Assembly: GCF_947503875.1 (NCBI RefSeq)
Contig: NZ_CANNFH010000001.1
Location: 434,001 to 498,000, forward strand
Direction of reading: 5' to 3'
Length of the DNA: 64,000 nucleotides
DNA from: an uncultured Polaribacter sp.
GTDB taxonomy: Bacteria > Bacteroidota > Bacteroidia > Flavobacteriales > Flavobacteriaceae
The notes beneath the pieces are model-generated. The model saw only the letters and a list, made by a program, of their open reading frames with translations. It searched no databases and had not been told where the DNA came from. The position numbers were made by a program, and so were the translations under genes. Positions 35,364 through 44,684 of the stretch are shown here, piece by piece (the stretch's first letter is position 1; the number at the start of each line of letters is the position of its first letter).

Positions 35364-35808
35364 ACTGTGAATTGGTGATTAATTATGACCGTTACACAAT
35401 TATTATGCTGTTGTTATATAAACTTAAATGATACAGCCTATAGAACGTTGGCATTTTTAATTGCTGCTTAATTTAGCGTTTTTTTTGGAGAAATAGCTTT
35501 AGATTTTTTATTCTACTTCTTAAAAATATTACCCTAAAATTATGTATTTATTCAATTAGTATTTTTTGTTGTACATAATATTGATTAACGAAAAAGATGT
35601 AAATTTTTATTTTTTTGCAACTATTTGGGTTCTTTTTTTTTGTTTTTACACTATCATATTTTTTAGAAAAAAAGATAATAGTTTTATCATACCTATTAGA
35701 TAATTAAACATAAGGATTTAATATCTTAATTTTTTTGACAGTAAACGCATTTCTAATTGGTCTAAAATTTTTGAATTTAAAATTGGATTATGTTTTTTTG
35801 ATAAGTTT
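35364..35808. other. gene-free AT-rich spacer
   Basis: About 445 bp between the terminator and the convergent GH16 gene end. No ORF of note and no strong terminator for the PUL; a weak inverted pair (ACTATCAT..AT(A)ATAGT) lies near 35650-35690. I see nothing else in it. Confidence 0.6.
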
Positions 35809-36882
35809 TTATTGATAAACTCTAACATAATCTATTTCCATTGTAGAAGTACTAAAATTAGGATCTATTGCACCTCCTAAATTACCTCCCATAGCAATAT
35901 TTAGAATTAAAAATTGATTGTTGTAAAATGGCCAAGTATCATCATTTTTAATTGATGGATTATAGTTGTAAAATTCAGCATCATCTAGCAAAAAAGTAAT
36001 ACTACTTTCTGTCCAAATAGTAGAGTAAATGTGAAATTCCGTAGTTTCATTACTAATAGAAGTTGCTTTGTAATTTACAGTATTTCCAGAACTAGATGTT
36101 GTGTGTAAAGCACATGATATTTGCCCTGGATTATTACCAACATACTCCATGATATCAATTTCACCACAAGCTGGCCAACCTACAGAATCAAAATTTGCTC
36201 CAAGCATCCAAATAGCAGGCCATACACCACCACCTGCAGGCAGTTTAGCTCTTACATCAACTCTGCCATAGGTAAACTCAAATTTACCAGCAGTTAAAAG
36301 TCTTGCAGAAGTATAGGCTGAACCTTGAAAATTTTCTTTCTTCGCAGTAATTTTTAATACACCATTTTCTACTTTAGCATTATCTAATCTATCTGTGTAA
36401 TATTGAGATTCATTATTACCCCAACCATTATTACCAATTCCTATATTGTAACCCCATTTAGTTGAATTTGGGACACCATTTGCATCAAACTCATCTTGCC
36501 AAATTAACTTTAATTCTGTTTTTACAAATACGGTTAAAGAATAATTTACACTAATATTTCCTCCTGAATTATCTGCTACAACTATAATGTCATATTCATT
36601 AATACCACCTTGTGTAAAAGTATAACTAAACCTGTTTTGAGAAAGTTCTAAAGTTTCATTATTAATTAATACTCTGTAAGAAGTTGCATTTGTTGCAGTT
36701 ATTGTAAAATTAACTTCGCCACTACCATCTCCATTAGGGTTATTACCATCAGCACCAACCTTAACTGCAGCTATAGATAAGTTTGTAGGAGCACTCACTC
36801 TTTCAATTTCGTTTTCATCACTATTACAAGAAATTAAAGATAAACTCAAGAAAGTTAGTAATGTAAATAATATATTTTTCAT
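35809..36882 (-). CDS. GH16 family beta-glucanase (laminarinase-like) lipoprotein
   Basis: Surface or periplasmic endo-beta-glucanase of 357 aa. Lipobox LISC (Cys19), an Ig/PKD-like domain (about 30-120), and a GH16 catalytic domain (about 125-357) with the active-site box GEIDIMEYVG: nucleophile Glu241, Asp243, acid/base Glu246. The extra Met in ExDxxE is typical of laminarinases (GH16_3) rather than kappa-carrageenases or lichenases. Starts with LIWQDEFDANGVPNSTKWGY. Last gene of the PUL transcript, 36 bp after the GH3 gene. Expected to cut beta-1,3-glucan. Confidence 0.93.
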   Translation of the reverse strand: MKNILFTLLTFLSLSLISCNSDENEIERVSAPTNLSIAAVKVGADGNNPNGDGSGEVNFTITATNATSYRVLINNETLELSQNRFSYTFTQGGINEYDIIVVADNSGGNISVNYSLTVFVKTELKLIWQDEFDANGVPNSTKWGYNIGIGNNGWGNNESQYYTDRLDNAKVENGVLKITAKKENFQGSAYTSARLLTAGKFEFTYGRVDVRAKLPAGGGVWPAIWMLGANFDSVGWPACGEIDIMEYVGNNPGQISCALHTTSSSGNTVNYKATSISNETTEFHIYSTIWTESSITFLLDDAEFYNYNPSIKNDDTWPFYNNQFLILNIAMGGNLGGAIDPNFSTSTMEIDYVRVYQ

Positions 36883-36917
36883 TGTTTTTAGTTTTTAAGG
36901 ATATTAGGTAAAGTCAA

Positions 36918-39218
36918 TTATTTTAGATTAAATTTAGCTGAAAGTTTAGCATTTGAACTACCACCAACAGTTATATTAAATTCACCAGGTTCCACAATAA
37001 ATTGCCCTTTTTGTGTGTAAAATCCTAATTCTTTTTTTGTAAGGGTAAACTGAATTGATTTGGTTTCTTTTGGGTTTAGTGTTACCATTTTAAAACCTTT
37101 TAATTCTTTAACAGGTCTAGCAACTAAAGCAACTTTATCTTGAATGTAAAGTTGTGCTACCTCTTTTCCTTTAATGTTTCCTGTATTAGTTATATCAACA
37201 GAAATATTAATTTTTTTATCTGATAACGTGTTTATTTTTAGATTTGTGTAAGAAAATGTTGTGTAACTTAAACCATAGCCAAAAGGATATAATGGCTTAT
37301 TACTTTCATCACTATAATGAGACCAAAAAACAACATCATTATTTTCTCCATAAGGACGTCCTGTGTTTTTATAATTATAGTAAATAGGTATCTGCCCAAC
37401 ACTTCTAGGAAATGTCATAGGTAGTTTACCACTTGGGTTGTAATCGCCATACAATACTTGTGCAATTGCATTACCACTTTGTACCCCAAGTTGCCATGCT
37501 TCTACAATTGCAGGTATATTCTTATCTGCCCATGTAATTGCAAGTGGTCTACCATTGTTTAATACAAGAACAATTTTTTTATTAACTTTATAAACTGCTT
37601 CTAGAAGTTCTTGTTGAACACCAGGAAGATCAATATTTGTTCTACTTCTTCCTTCACCTGTTTGATAGCCATGTTCTCCTAAAACCAACACAACAACATC
37701 AGATTCTTTAGCTAGTTGTATGGCTTCTGCAAAATCAGAAGTGTCTGTTTCATTTATTTTAAGTTCATTTACAAAAGTTACTTTAGAATCTTTAGTAAGT
37801 AAATCTGCACCTTTTGCGTATTTTAATGTGTTGCCTTTGTATTGTTGTAATCCTTCTAAAACAGAAACTGCTGTTCCATCATCGCTAGCTATTCTCCAGC
37901 TACCTAAAGGACTCGTTTTGTCGTTGGCTAATGCACCAATCAATGCTATTTTTTGATTTTCTTTTTTTAGAGGTAATAAATTGTTTTCATTTTTAAGTAA
38001 TACAATTGATTTTTTAGCGATATCTAAAGCATCTTCATGAAATTGTTTTTTACCAATGGTCTTTTTTTCGTTTTCTAGGTTACAATATTTATAAGGATCA
38101 TCAAATAAACCGAGTTCAAATTTTACTCTTAAAATTCGTTTTACTGCATCATTAATAAGTATTTCATCAACTTTACCTTCTTTTACCAAATTTGCTAATT
38201 CTGCTACATAAGCACTAGATTCCATATCCATATCAGAACCTGCTTTAACGGCTAATTCTGCTGCATGTTTATTGTTTTTTGCATAACCATGTGGTACCAT
38301 TTCACCTATAGAACCCCAATCAGAAACTACAAATCCATTAAAATTCCATTCTTTTTTTAATATATCTCTCTGTAGAAATTCATTACCGGTTGCAGGGACA
38401 TCATTCAGTAAATTAAAAGAATTCATAAAAGTTCTTACACCAGCATCTGTAACTGCTTTAAAAGGAGGGAAGATGATGTTGTATAAGGTTGATGTACCTA
38501 CATCTACAGTATTATACTCACGCCCAGCTTCTGCAAATCCATAGCCTGCAAAATGTTTTGCACAGGCAGCTATTGTTTTAGGAGATGACAAATCGTTCCC
38601 TTGAAAACCTTGTACTCTTGCCACCCCAATTTTAGAGCCTAAATATGGGTCTTCGCCTGCACCTTCCATAACACGTCCCCAACGCGCATCTCTAGATATG
38701 TCTATCATTGGAGCAAATGTCCAGTTGATACCAGAGGCTGCTGTTTCTTCGGCTGCATTTTGCGCTGCTTTTTTAATTGCTTCTAAATCCCAACTTGCAG
38801 ATTCTGCCAAAGGTATAGGACCAATTGTTTTGTGTCCATGAATTACATCAAACCCAAAAATTAATGGAATTCCTAACCTAGTTTCTTCAACAGCTATTTT
38901 TTGAAGCGCTTTAACTTGTTTAACACCTTTTACATTTAGCATAGAACCTACTAAACCTTTTTTTAGATGTTCGTATTTTTGTGCTGCTAAATCGCCTGAT
39001 TTAGGTGCTGGACCAGTTGCATCCCAAAAACCATTGTATTGATTCATTTGACCTATTTTTTCTTCTAAGGTCATTTTTAATAGTAAGCTATCAATACTTT
39101 GTTCAATATTTAAGTTTATAGAATTTTTAGTGTAACTCTTTTGTGATAGACTGGTCTTATTTTCTGAAACTTTGCAGGAAAAACAAAGTGCCAAACAAAT
39201 TAAGATTAATTTTTTCAT
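36918..39218 (-). CDS. GH3 family beta-glucosidase (BglX-like)
   Basis: Exo-acting beta-glucosidase of 766 aa. Lipoprotein-type signal (LALCFSC, Cys15), GH3 N-terminal barrel (about 40-370) with KHFAGYG and the nucleophile Asp300 in GFVVSDWGS, GH3 C-terminal domain (about 400-630, with LGEHGYQTGEGRSR supplying the acid/base region), and a fibronectin-III-like C-terminal domain (about 680-760). It should trim glucan oligosaccharides released by the GH16/GH30 enzymes to glucose in the periplasm. It is 3 bp downstream of the first GH30 gene. Confidence 0.94.
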   Translation of the reverse strand: MKKLILICLALCFSCKVSENKTSLSQKSYTKNSINLNIEQSIDSLLLKMTLEEKIGQMNQYNGFWDATGPAPKSGDLAAQKYEHLKKGLVGSMLNVKGVKQVKALQKIAVEETRLGIPLIFGFDVIHGHKTIGPIPLAESASWDLEAIKKAAQNAAEETAASGINWTFAPMIDISRDARWGRVMEGAGEDPYLGSKIGVARVQGFQGNDLSSPKTIAACAKHFAGYGFAEAGREYNTVDVGTSTLYNIIFPPFKAVTDAGVRTFMNSFNLLNDVPATGNEFLQRDILKKEWNFNGFVVSDWGSIGEMVPHGYAKNNKHAAELAVKAGSDMDMESSAYVAELANLVKEGKVDEILINDAVKRILRVKFELGLFDDPYKYCNLENEKKTIGKKQFHEDALDIAKKSIVLLKNENNLLPLKKENQKIALIGALANDKTSPLGSWRIASDDGTAVSVLEGLQQYKGNTLKYAKGADLLTKDSKVTFVNELKINETDTSDFAEAIQLAKESDVVVLVLGEHGYQTGEGRSRTNIDLPGVQQELLEAVYKVNKKIVLVLNNGRPLAITWADKNIPAIVEAWQLGVQSGNAIAQVLYGDYNPSGKLPMTFPRSVGQIPIYYNYKNTGRPYGENNDVVFWSHYSDESNKPLYPFGYGLSYTTFSYTNLKINTLSDKKINISVDITNTGNIKGKEVAQLYIQDKVALVARPVKELKGFKMVTLNPKETKSIQFTLTKKELGFYTQKGQFIVEPGEFNITVGGSSNAKLSAKFNLK

Positions 39219-39221
39219 ACA

Positions 39222-40706
39222 TTAGTATATTACTGATTGCATTGCATGTGGTTCAATTTCCAAAGAAATTTCATTATTTCCAACTATCAAATTATAGTTT
39301 ATTTTACTATCAGTTTTATTCATAACCACAGTAACAATAGAGCCATCTGTATTTTGGAATGAAGTACTTTCTATAGTGCTTCTACTTGTAGTTGTACTAA
39401 TTCTTAAAGCCCCTTTTTTAATAAATTTTGAAAAATGACCTATGTAATAATAGGTTGGTGTATATATTAATTCATTGGTTTGTGTATTTGCATGAATTGG
39501 AGCAAAACAAAAATTTTGAACATGGTTTGGACCTCCATTTTCATTTAACAAAACGTTCCAATCAGTCCAACCAACGGTGCCACTATTAAAATCATTAATC
39601 ATAGAATTTCCATAACGTTCTGCATTAGACCATCTTTGGTATTCATTTGCATCAAATTTTTCTTGACAACCCTCTGTAAATAGTAAATTAATATCCGGAA
39701 AAGATTCTTTAATATTCTTTAAGTTGTCATATTTAGGCTCACCACCTGTCCAAGTTTCATACCAGTGAAATCCTATTCCCCAAGCATATTTCATAGCTTC
39801 TTTATCTTCAAAAATAGTATTTGCTCTGTGTGATATTAAATCTCTATTATGATCCCAAACTACGATTTTTTTATCAGCTAATCCATTTTTTTCAAAAGTT
39901 GGTCCTAAGTTGTTTTTTAAGAAATCTCTTTCTTCTTCTGCGGTGTAAATACAAGATTCCCAACGTTGAACTGCCATTGGTTCATTTTGTATAGTTACAC
40001 CCCAAACAGGAATACCTTCTGCTTCATAAGCCTTTATAAATTTCACAAAATAATCTGCCCAAGTTTGGTAGTATTTTGGCAATAATTTACCACCTTGTAA
40101 CATATGATTGTTAGTTTTCATAAAAGCAGGAGGACTCCAAGGACTTGCATAAAAAACCAAATCATCTTTGATTAATGCTTGTGCTCTTTTAATTAAAGGA
40201 ATACGTTTTTGTTTGTCTTTTTCTATAGAAAATGTTTTAAGTTCTGCGTCTCCTTCTTTTATATAAGTATGGCTCCCTAAACCAAAATCGCTACTATGGA
40301 TACTTGTTCTAATAATGTTATAATTTATACCTTCATCAGAAAAATAAGCTTTTAAGAATTCTTCTTGTTTGTCTTTACTTAATTTTGAAAAAACTTCTGA
40401 AGATGCATCTGTTATTGCGCCTCCAATACCTAAAAATTCTTGAAAATTTTTTTCAGGATTTACAAAAACAGCTACTTCTGTTTCTTTAGGCTGATTAGAT
40501 TTTTTAAATATGTTTTCTTTAGTTAGAGATAACCTTAAATCTGTGTCTTTAGCTGTTGTATAAATTATAGCTTTTTTATTTAATAAAGACTTTTGTGTTA
40601 TTTTTTCTGATTTTAGATTTCCCTCTATAATAGCATCTTTCTTTGAGCTATTACAGGAGACGATTAATAGAATTAAAGTTATTATTTTAATGCTTTTTGT
40701 TATCAT
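39222..40706 (-). CDS. GH30 family glycosidase, copy 1
   Basis: Exported GH30 enzyme of 494 aa from ATG 40706; the track start (TTG 40730) would overlap the previous gene and spoil the signal peptide. Lipobox LIVSC (Cys18). TIM-barrel with FLGIGGAITDASSEVF (about 91-106), acid/base Glu242 in TIQNEP and nucleophile Glu345 in LLFTEGCQ; flanking beta-sandwich at the C-terminus (THAMQSVIY-like end). GH30 members of laminarin PULs act on beta-1,6 branches (family knowledge; not provable here). Second of the tandem pair, 12 bp after the other GH30's stop. Confidence 0.92.
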   Translation of the reverse strand: MITKSIKIITLILLIVSCNSSKKDAIIEGNLKSEKITQKSLLNKKAIIYTTAKDTDLRLSLTKENIFKKSNQPKETEVAVFVNPEKNFQEFLGIGGAITDASSEVFSKLSKDKQEEFLKAYFSDEGINYNIIRTSIHSSDFGLGSHTYIKEGDAELKTFSIEKDKQKRIPLIKRAQALIKDDLVFYASPWSPPAFMKTNNHMLQGGKLLPKYYQTWADYFVKFIKAYEAEGIPVWGVTIQNEPMAVQRWESCIYTAEEERDFLKNNLGPTFEKNGLADKKIVVWDHNRDLISHRANTIFEDKEAMKYAWGIGFHWYETWTGGEPKYDNLKNIKESFPDINLLFTEGCQEKFDANEYQRWSNAERYGNSMINDFNSGTVGWTDWNVLLNENGGPNHVQNFCFAPIHANTQTNELIYTPTYYYIGHFSKFIKKGALRISTTTSRSTIESTSFQNTDGSIVTVVMNKTDSKINYNLIVGNNEISLEIEPHAMQSVIY

Positions 40707-40717
40707 TTTTTTATTTT

Positions 40718-42154
40718 TTATAATTTCCAAACATAAGTAGCAACTGCCCCTGCTTTTAGAGAAGTAGTTATGGGTTGGTCTAGTACATTTATATTGAAAG
40801 ATTTATCTATCGAAGTATTGTTAAGAACAATCACAATAATTTCATTATTGGGAGTTTTAAAAGCAACGTTTGGAAAATCGTTACTGTAGTTAGAGCCAAT
40901 TCTAATAGAGCCAGGTCTTACTAATTTAGAAGCATGTGCTATAATATAATAAGCATCATTTTTTATTACATTATTACCATCTATTGTAAGAGCTCCCAAA
41001 CATTCTGTACATCCTCCAGGAGTATGAGGTTCTAACCTAGAGTTTGAGGCTAAGTTCCATTCTAATACTGTTTTACACCAATTTCTGGTAGCGCCAACAA
41101 TTAATTCTCTTGTATGCCAACGTAAATTTTCAGCAAATTTGCTATTTACGCCTACCCATTGTTCTGTAAAATATAAGTTTTTATCAGGATATGTGTTATG
41201 AACATTACTTAAACTATTTATATCACCAGCATAAAGATGAAAAGCTGCACCATCTATATATTTGTTCGCCTCAGCATCATTATAAATGCTTATAGGATAA
41301 GATGTATTGTCTGCATTATGATCCCAAACAATAATTTTTGTTTCTATTTTTTCTGATGCAAATTTAGGTCCCAAATTGTTTTTTATAAATTCTGCCTGTT
41401 CTTTAGCCTCCATATACATACTTGGATTATTTCCATCATGATGAGGTTCGTTTTGTATGGTAATTGCATCAACAGAAATACCTTCTAATTGATATGCTTT
41501 TATGTATTTAACAAAGTAATTTGCATAAGTTTCATAGTATTCTGGTTTTAAACTACCTCCAATAGAATTGTTGTTATCTTTCATCCAAATAGGCGGAGAC
41601 CAAGGAGAACCCATTATTTTTATAGCTGGATTTATGGCTAAAATTTCCTTTAAGATAGGAATTAAGTTTTCTTTGTCTTTATTTATAGAAAATTGATTTA
41701 AATTAACATCTGTTTCACCAGGTTGCAAATCATTGTAAGAAAATACTTCAGCATCTAAATCTGATGCACCAATACTTACTCTTAAATAGCTTACTCCAAT
41801 ACCATTTTCACTAAAAAGATCGTTTAATATTTTTGACCTTTCAGAAGATGACATATTGTTAAGGTGTAAAGCACTACCACCTGTTAATGAGAAGCCAAAT
41901 CCGTCTACTTCTTGATATGATATGTTAGGGTTTACATTAATAGAAAAATTAATATTTGCCGAAAAGTTTGGGATGCTTTTTTCATAAAATTGAAATAATT
42001 CTGATTTATCAGCATTTGTTAAATAAAGATCTACATTACTGAAAGTAGTAACAGCAGGTACATCTGAAATAACCTCTTCTTTTTCTACATTTGTACCATT
42101 ATTAGTACAACTAGCTATGAAATATGTTAAAATTATTATAGTAAAAAATCTCAT
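40718..42154 (-). CDS. GH30 family glycosidase, copy 2
   Basis: Exported GH30 enzyme of 478 aa, lipobox FIASC (Cys16). VDGFGFSLTGGSALHL (about 83-98), acid/base Glu236 in TIQNEPHHDG and nucleophile Glu331 in YFTEQWVG. It differs clearly from copy 1 around both catalytic residues and carries a CTECLG pair near 380, so it is an old paralogue rather than a recent duplicate. It lies about 100 bp after the PKD lipoprotein gene. Together the two probably attack different linkages or chain positions of the same beta-glucan (inference). Confidence 0.92.
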   Translation of the reverse strand: MRFFTIIILTYFIASCTNNGTNVEKEEVISDVPAVTTFSNVDLYLTNADKSELFQFYEKSIPNFSANINFSINVNPNISYQEVDGFGFSLTGGSALHLNNMSSSERSKILNDLFSENGIGVSYLRVSIGASDLDAEVFSYNDLQPGETDVNLNQFSINKDKENLIPILKEILAINPAIKIMGSPWSPPIWMKDNNNSIGGSLKPEYYETYANYFVKYIKAYQLEGISVDAITIQNEPHHDGNNPSMYMEAKEQAEFIKNNLGPKFASEKIETKIIVWDHNADNTSYPISIYNDAEANKYIDGAAFHLYAGDINSLSNVHNTYPDKNLYFTEQWVGVNSKFAENLRWHTRELIVGATRNWCKTVLEWNLASNSRLEPHTPGGCTECLGALTIDGNNVIKNDAYYIIAHASKLVRPGSIRIGSNYSNDFPNVAFKTPNNEIIVIVLNNTSIDKSFNINVLDQPITTSLKAGAVATYVWKL

Positions 42155-42258
42155 ATGAATTATTTTTATTTATTAAGAACATTAAAGCCCATATGATATT
42201 AAAATATGGGCTCTAACTACATTAATCCAAATTAAACTTAAAAAAAAACTAACTTATT

Positions 42259-43134
42259 TTAATTGCTTCCTCGCATTTCTACATTAGAAATGGTAATTCC
42301 AGAAGTTTGGCCTCCACCACATTTTATTACTAAATATATGGTTCCAGAAGTATCAAAAGTTACTTCATTACTTCTAGAACTAGAGTAAGAATTGTCTACA
42401 CAACCAACAGAAGAAAGTATTCCGTTAAAAGCACCTGTGCCACAGCCTCCCCAAGTATTTAAACCCATTACAATATTATTTCCGTAATCATTCCATTGCA
42501 CTGGTTCTACTGTACTTGCAAACACTTCAAACCAAGTATCATTATTTCCATCACCAGAAACAATCATATCTATAGTATATGTTTTATTTGCAATAACCTC
42601 AATAGGTTGATATATCCCTTGTTGATTAAAACCACTTGCAACAATAGTAGCACTGCCCTCATTAAAGGTCCAACCTGCCCCAGAACCGCTGATGTTTAAA
42701 ACAGTCCATTCATTATGCGCACTAGCATCTTCAAATTTTCCACCTTTAACAATATTACCAGCAACTGGGTCTGAAGTTGCAACATTTACGGTTTGAGAAG
42801 ATATTGCAGCAACACCACCTATACCAGTTACTTTGTGTTGTACTGTATATGTACCAGCATCAGGAAAAAACACTTCTGCAGAACTGCTTCCAGAAGAAAA
42901 CCCAGCACCTTTACCCAAATCCCAACTAGAGGTTATATAGCTATTATTGGCACTTAATGTATATGTATTATTTGCTTCTGATACTTCAGTTATTGTAAAA
43001 TCTGCATTTAAGTTATCTGCAATTAACCCATTACCTTCGCCTAATTCTTCTGGCTGACAAGATGTAAAAATTAATCCCATTGCAACTAATGGTAAATATT
43101 TAATACCGTTTTTTAATTTTGTATTTAAGTTCAT
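42259..43134 (-). CDS. PKD-domain surface glycan-binding lipoprotein (SusE position)
   Basis: Lipoprotein of 291 aa: signal with LIFTSC (Cys26), a PKD/Ig-like domain (about 45-118, SSWDLGKGAGF...VFFPDAGTYTVQHKVTG), then a jelly-roll carbohydrate-binding-like domain (about 130-288, WTVLNISGSGAGWTFNEG; GQTSGITISNVEMRG at the end). Directly downstream of susD, the standard slot for a surface glycan-binding protein. No catalytic motif. It should help SusCD capture polysaccharide at the cell surface. The C-terminal domain resembles CBM4/CBM-like modules only by overall pattern. Confidence 0.82.
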   Translation of the reverse strand: MNLNTKLKNGIKYLPLVAMGLIFTSCQPEELGEGNGLIADNLNADFTITEVSEANNTYTLSANNSYITSSWDLGKGAGFSSGSSSAEVFFPDAGTYTVQHKVTGIGGVAAISSQTVNVATSDPVAGNIVKGGKFEDASAHNEWTVLNISGSGAGWTFNEGSATIVASGFNQQGIYQPIEVIANKTYTIDMIVSGDGNNDTWFEVFASTVEPVQWNDYGNNIVMGLNTWGGCGTGAFNGILSSVGCVDNSYSSSRSNEVTFDTSGTIYLVIKCGGGQTSGITISNVEMRGSN

Positions 43135-43153
43135 AATAATTTAATTTAGAAGA

Positions 43154-44665
43154 TTAATAATTAGGATTTTGAACAATTTTTGTGTTTTCTAATTCAGCTA
43201 ATGGAATTGGTAATATTTCATTTTTTCCTGGTGTAAATCCTTTGAATGCTAATGCTGCTGCTGCTCTACCAGTTCTAACAAGATCATACCATCTATGGCC
43301 CTCGCCAGCTAACTCTAATCTTCTTTCATTTAAAATAGCATCTATAGATACTGGAATAGATGGCAAACCAACTCTTGCTCTTACTGCATCTAATAATGCT
43401 TGTGCACGAGCACCTGAACCGCCTAAAGCTTCTGCTTCTAATAAATAAGTATCCGCTAAACGCATCATATAGGTATTTTGCTTGAAATTTAATTCAGTAA
43501 CTCCTCCACCTGTTGTTCTATCAGATGCAAATGGCAAAAACTTTTTAAGAAAATATCCCGTATCTTGAAAACCCTGTTCATATTCTACCTGACCTGCATT
43601 TGCAAGTGCTCCAACATCTAATATGGTATCATCAAATCTTGGGTCTCCATTTAATACATCATACAAATTTTGTGTAATAACATTAAAACCCCATCCACCA
43701 GCTAAATCTGTAGCAGCTGAACCAGAAGAATTAACAAAACCTCTTGGACCTATCATTTGAGCTAAACTATTGCCTTCATCTGCGCCAGAACCCCAGAATC
43801 CCCAGTCTGCATTACTTTGATTTGTATGTGCAACTTCAATAATTGATTCTGTATTATATATATTATTTATTTCCCATAAATCTGAAAAATTATCTAATAA
43901 CTTATAACCAAAAGGACTAGTTCCTCCAGGAGTACCATTTACTTCTGCCAGTTGTGTGGCAGCTTCAGTATTTTTTCCTTGATATAGGTAGACTTTCCCT
44001 AAAAGTGCTTTAGCTGCTCCTCTGCTTAATCTACCTCCTTCATTAGAAATATCTAAAGAAATTGGTAAGTTTGGTATAGCTTCTAATAAATCTGTTTCTA
44101 TTTGAGTGTAAACATCATTAGGATCTGCTTGTTCTATATTAAAAATTTCTGATGTTGGTATTGGCGCAGTTATAAGTGGTATGTTTCTAAATAAACGCAC
44201 CAATTCAAAATAATAAATTGCTCTTAAAGCTTTTGTTTCTGCCTCAAATCTTGCTTTAGTTACAGCAGACATATCAATGTCTGGTAATTTTGTTAATAAA
44301 ACGTTTGCTCTAAAAACACCTTGATAAAAATCATTCCAATAACTAGTAGCTATATTAGACTCGCTAATACTATAATTAGAGAAAGATTGTAATTGAACCC
44401 CATCTGAAGAACTACCACCACCTGTGAAATGATCATCTGAACCTGAATTTAACAAAGCAATCATATTTTCAAAACCTCTAGATTGTTTGCCAATTACATC
44501 GTAAACAGAAATTAATGCAGAGAACGCTTCTGTTTCATTTGTGTAAAAGTTTTCTTCTAAAGCAGTTCCTTTAGGCTCTACTTCTAAATATTCTTCACTA
44601 CATGAGATTGCCATAATAGAAAAAAGAATCCCTATACTTATTTTTTTTACATTTTTTAATTTCAT
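43154..44665 (-). CDS. susD: SusD/RagB family nutrient-binding outer-membrane lipoprotein
   Basis: Outer-membrane lipoprotein of 503 aa, lipobox IMAISC (Cys22), followed by SEEYLEVEPKGTALEENFYTNETEAFSAL, the standard SusD N-terminus; C-terminal NERRLELAGEGHRWYDLVRTGRAA box (about 440-465) and a final LPIPLAELENTKIVQNPNY are diagnostic. It forms the lid of the SusC transporter and binds the glycan. It starts 19 bp after the susC stop. The gene symbol is used generically for the family position, not for starch. Confidence 0.95.
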   Translation of the reverse strand: MKLKNVKKISIGILFSIMAISCSEEYLEVEPKGTALEENFYTNETEAFSALISVYDVIGKQSRGFENMIALLNSGSDDHFTGGGSSSDGVQLQSFSNYSISESNIATSYWNDFYQGVFRANVLLTKLPDIDMSAVTKARFEAETKALRAIYYFELVRLFRNIPLITAPIPTSEIFNIEQADPNDVYTQIETDLLEAIPNLPISLDISNEGGRLSRGAAKALLGKVYLYQGKNTEAATQLAEVNGTPGGTSPFGYKLLDNFSDLWEINNIYNTESIIEVAHTNQSNADWGFWGSGADEGNSLAQMIGPRGFVNSSGSAATDLAGGWGFNVITQNLYDVLNGDPRFDDTILDVGALANAGQVEYEQGFQDTGYFLKKFLPFASDRTTGGGVTELNFKQNTYMMRLADTYLLEAEALGGSGARAQALLDAVRARVGLPSIPVSIDAILNERRLELAGEGHRWYDLVRTGRAAAALAFKGFTPGKNEILPIPLAELENTKIVQNPNY

Positions 44666-44684
44666 TTTTTATTAGTTTTTATAA

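Noticed and set aside
40707-40730. TTG start of the first GH30 gene in the ORF track
   Set aside because: It would add eight residues before the signal peptide and overlap the other GH30 gene; ATG 40706 gives a normal lipoprotein signal.
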